Below, piece by piece: positions 4,661 through 5,167 of a DNA stretch of 5,167 bases. The translations under genes were made by a program, and so were the position numbers. The notes beneath the pieces are model-generated. The model did not search any database, was not told where the DNA came from, and saw only the letters and a program-made list of their open reading frames with translations. The stretch covers positions 1 through 5,167 of the forward strand of contig CALMNV010000277.1 of NCBI GenBank assembly GCA_937873285.1. Reading direction: 5' to 3'. How positions within the stretch are numbered: position 1 is the stretch's first letter; every line of letters starts with the position of its first letter. Source of the stretch: an uncultured Intrasporangium sp. (GTDB lineage Bacteria; Actinomycetota; Actinomycetes; Actinomycetales; Dermatophilaceae).

Positions 4661-5167
4661 GTGGGAATTCTCAACCGGGTGGAGCACGGGCTCGCCAAGG
4701 CTGTCCACGGTGTCTTCGCCAAGGCGTTCAAGTCCGAGGTCCAGCCGGTCGAGATCGCCTCGGCGATCCGGCGGGCGATGGACGACCGGGCCGCGCTCAT
4801 CGGGCACGGCCGCACGATGGTGCCCAATCTCTACACCATCGAGCTCAGCCCCACCGACTTCGACCGGCTCCGCGACTTCGAGGCCGACCTCACCGACGAC
4901 CTGGTGGCCGCCGCCCAGGAGCACGCGGACTCGCAGCGCTACCAGGCCGCCGGGCCGTTCGAGGTGCACCTGCTCGAGGGTGACGGGCTGGAGACCGGCG
5001 TCTTCCGGGTGCGCCCCGCGACGGCGCGGCGTCCCGCCCCGGCTGCCCCGCACGAGCCGCCGGCGCCGGCCCGGCCGGCCGACGGACATCCGGCTGGTGT
5101 GGGCACGAGGGTCGACGCCGCCCCTGCGGCGCGCCCGGCCCGGGTCAGCCCGGCCGAGCGGCCGTGG
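4661..5167 (+). CDS. fhaA: FhaA, DUF3662/FHA-domain protein (5' part; gene runs off window)
   Basis: The first 169 codons of a cytoplasmic signalling scaffold. In mycobacteria FhaA (Rv0020c) binds, through its C-terminal FHA domain, a threonine-phosphorylated partner of the MurJ/MviN type and affects peptidoglycan synthesis, working with PknB. The N-terminal DUF3662 domain is complete here (about 1-119): MGILNRVEHGLAKAVHGVF leads into the hallmark FAKAFKSEVQPVEIASAI (19-36), then TMVPNLYTIELSPTDFDRL (52-70) and FEVHLLEGDGLETGVFRVRP (100-119). A Pro/Ala-rich linker begins near 120 and is still running at the window edge; the FHA domain must lie beyond. The gene is divergent from tRNA-Leu(CAG), the layout I recall from mycobacteria, where fhaA leads a cluster with fhaB, pstP, rodA, pbpA, pknA and pknB. 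Those neighbours would be expected to the right but are not visible. Identification is firm from the N-terminal domain. Confidence 0.93.
   Translation, partial: MGILNRVEHGLAKAVHGVFAKAFKSEVQPVEIASAIRRAMDDRAALIGHGRTMVPNLYTIELSPTDFDRLRDFEADLTDDLVAAAQEHADSQRYQAAGPFEVHLLEGDGLETGVFRVRPATARRPAPAAPHEPPAPARPADGHPAGVGTRVDAAPAARPARVSPAERPW

Noticed and set aside
4657..4983. Rightward open frame starting at ATG 4657, near the fhaA start
   Set aside because: It is out of frame with the FhaA sequence, and its translation is low-complexity. The GTG at 4661 gives a clear DUF3662 N-terminus.
4406..5089. Leftward open frame across the tRNA and fhaA
   Set aside because: It runs through the tRNA-Leu gene and is antisense to the well-supported FhaA domain.

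Overview
The window looks like chromosomal DNA from a high-GC actinomycete (Actinomycetota). The evidence is strongly G/C-ending codons, GTG starts behind AGGAG-type ribosome binding sites, and an fhaA gene read away from a tRNA-Leu(CAG). As I recall, mycobacteria have the same tRNA-Leu/fhaA arrangement in the cell-division and Ser/Thr-kinase cluster near oriC. A family-level guess (Micrococcales, perhaps Intrasporangiaceae) is only an impression from sequence style.

Left part (1-2414): a metabolic pair read in opposite directions from a 53-nt gap. Leftward is a family-4 glycosidase of the 6-phospho-beta-glucosidase type, whose C-terminus lies outside the window. Rightward is a PfkB/ribokinase-family sugar kinase. 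A kinase beside a phospho-glycosidase suggests a route in which a sugar or glycoside is phosphorylated in the cytoplasm and then cleaved or metabolised. The substrate cannot be read from the sequence.

Middle (2415-3716): a 204-nt intergenic region holds a C-rich tract (a G-quadruplex motif on the other strand), a hairpin with a perfect 16-bp stem, and a partial direct copy of part of that hairpin. Then comes a complete classical Old Yellow Enzyme (FMN ene-reductase) with its own ribosome binding site, closed by a GC-rich hairpin terminator.

Right part (3717-5167): about 680 nt without a confident gene lies on the 3' side of the tRNA-Leu, a position where integrated elements often sit. It includes a low-GC patch with four copies of a heptamer in mirror-image pairs at 11-bp spacing, several hairpins, and one weakly supported small leftward ORF. 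After it come the tRNA-Leu(CAG) with a strong terminator and a candidate promoter, and the divergent start of fhaA, which runs off the right edge.

I found no clear, complete undescribed system. The least explained structures are the heptamer array near 3789-3852 and the long hairpin at 2466-2517.
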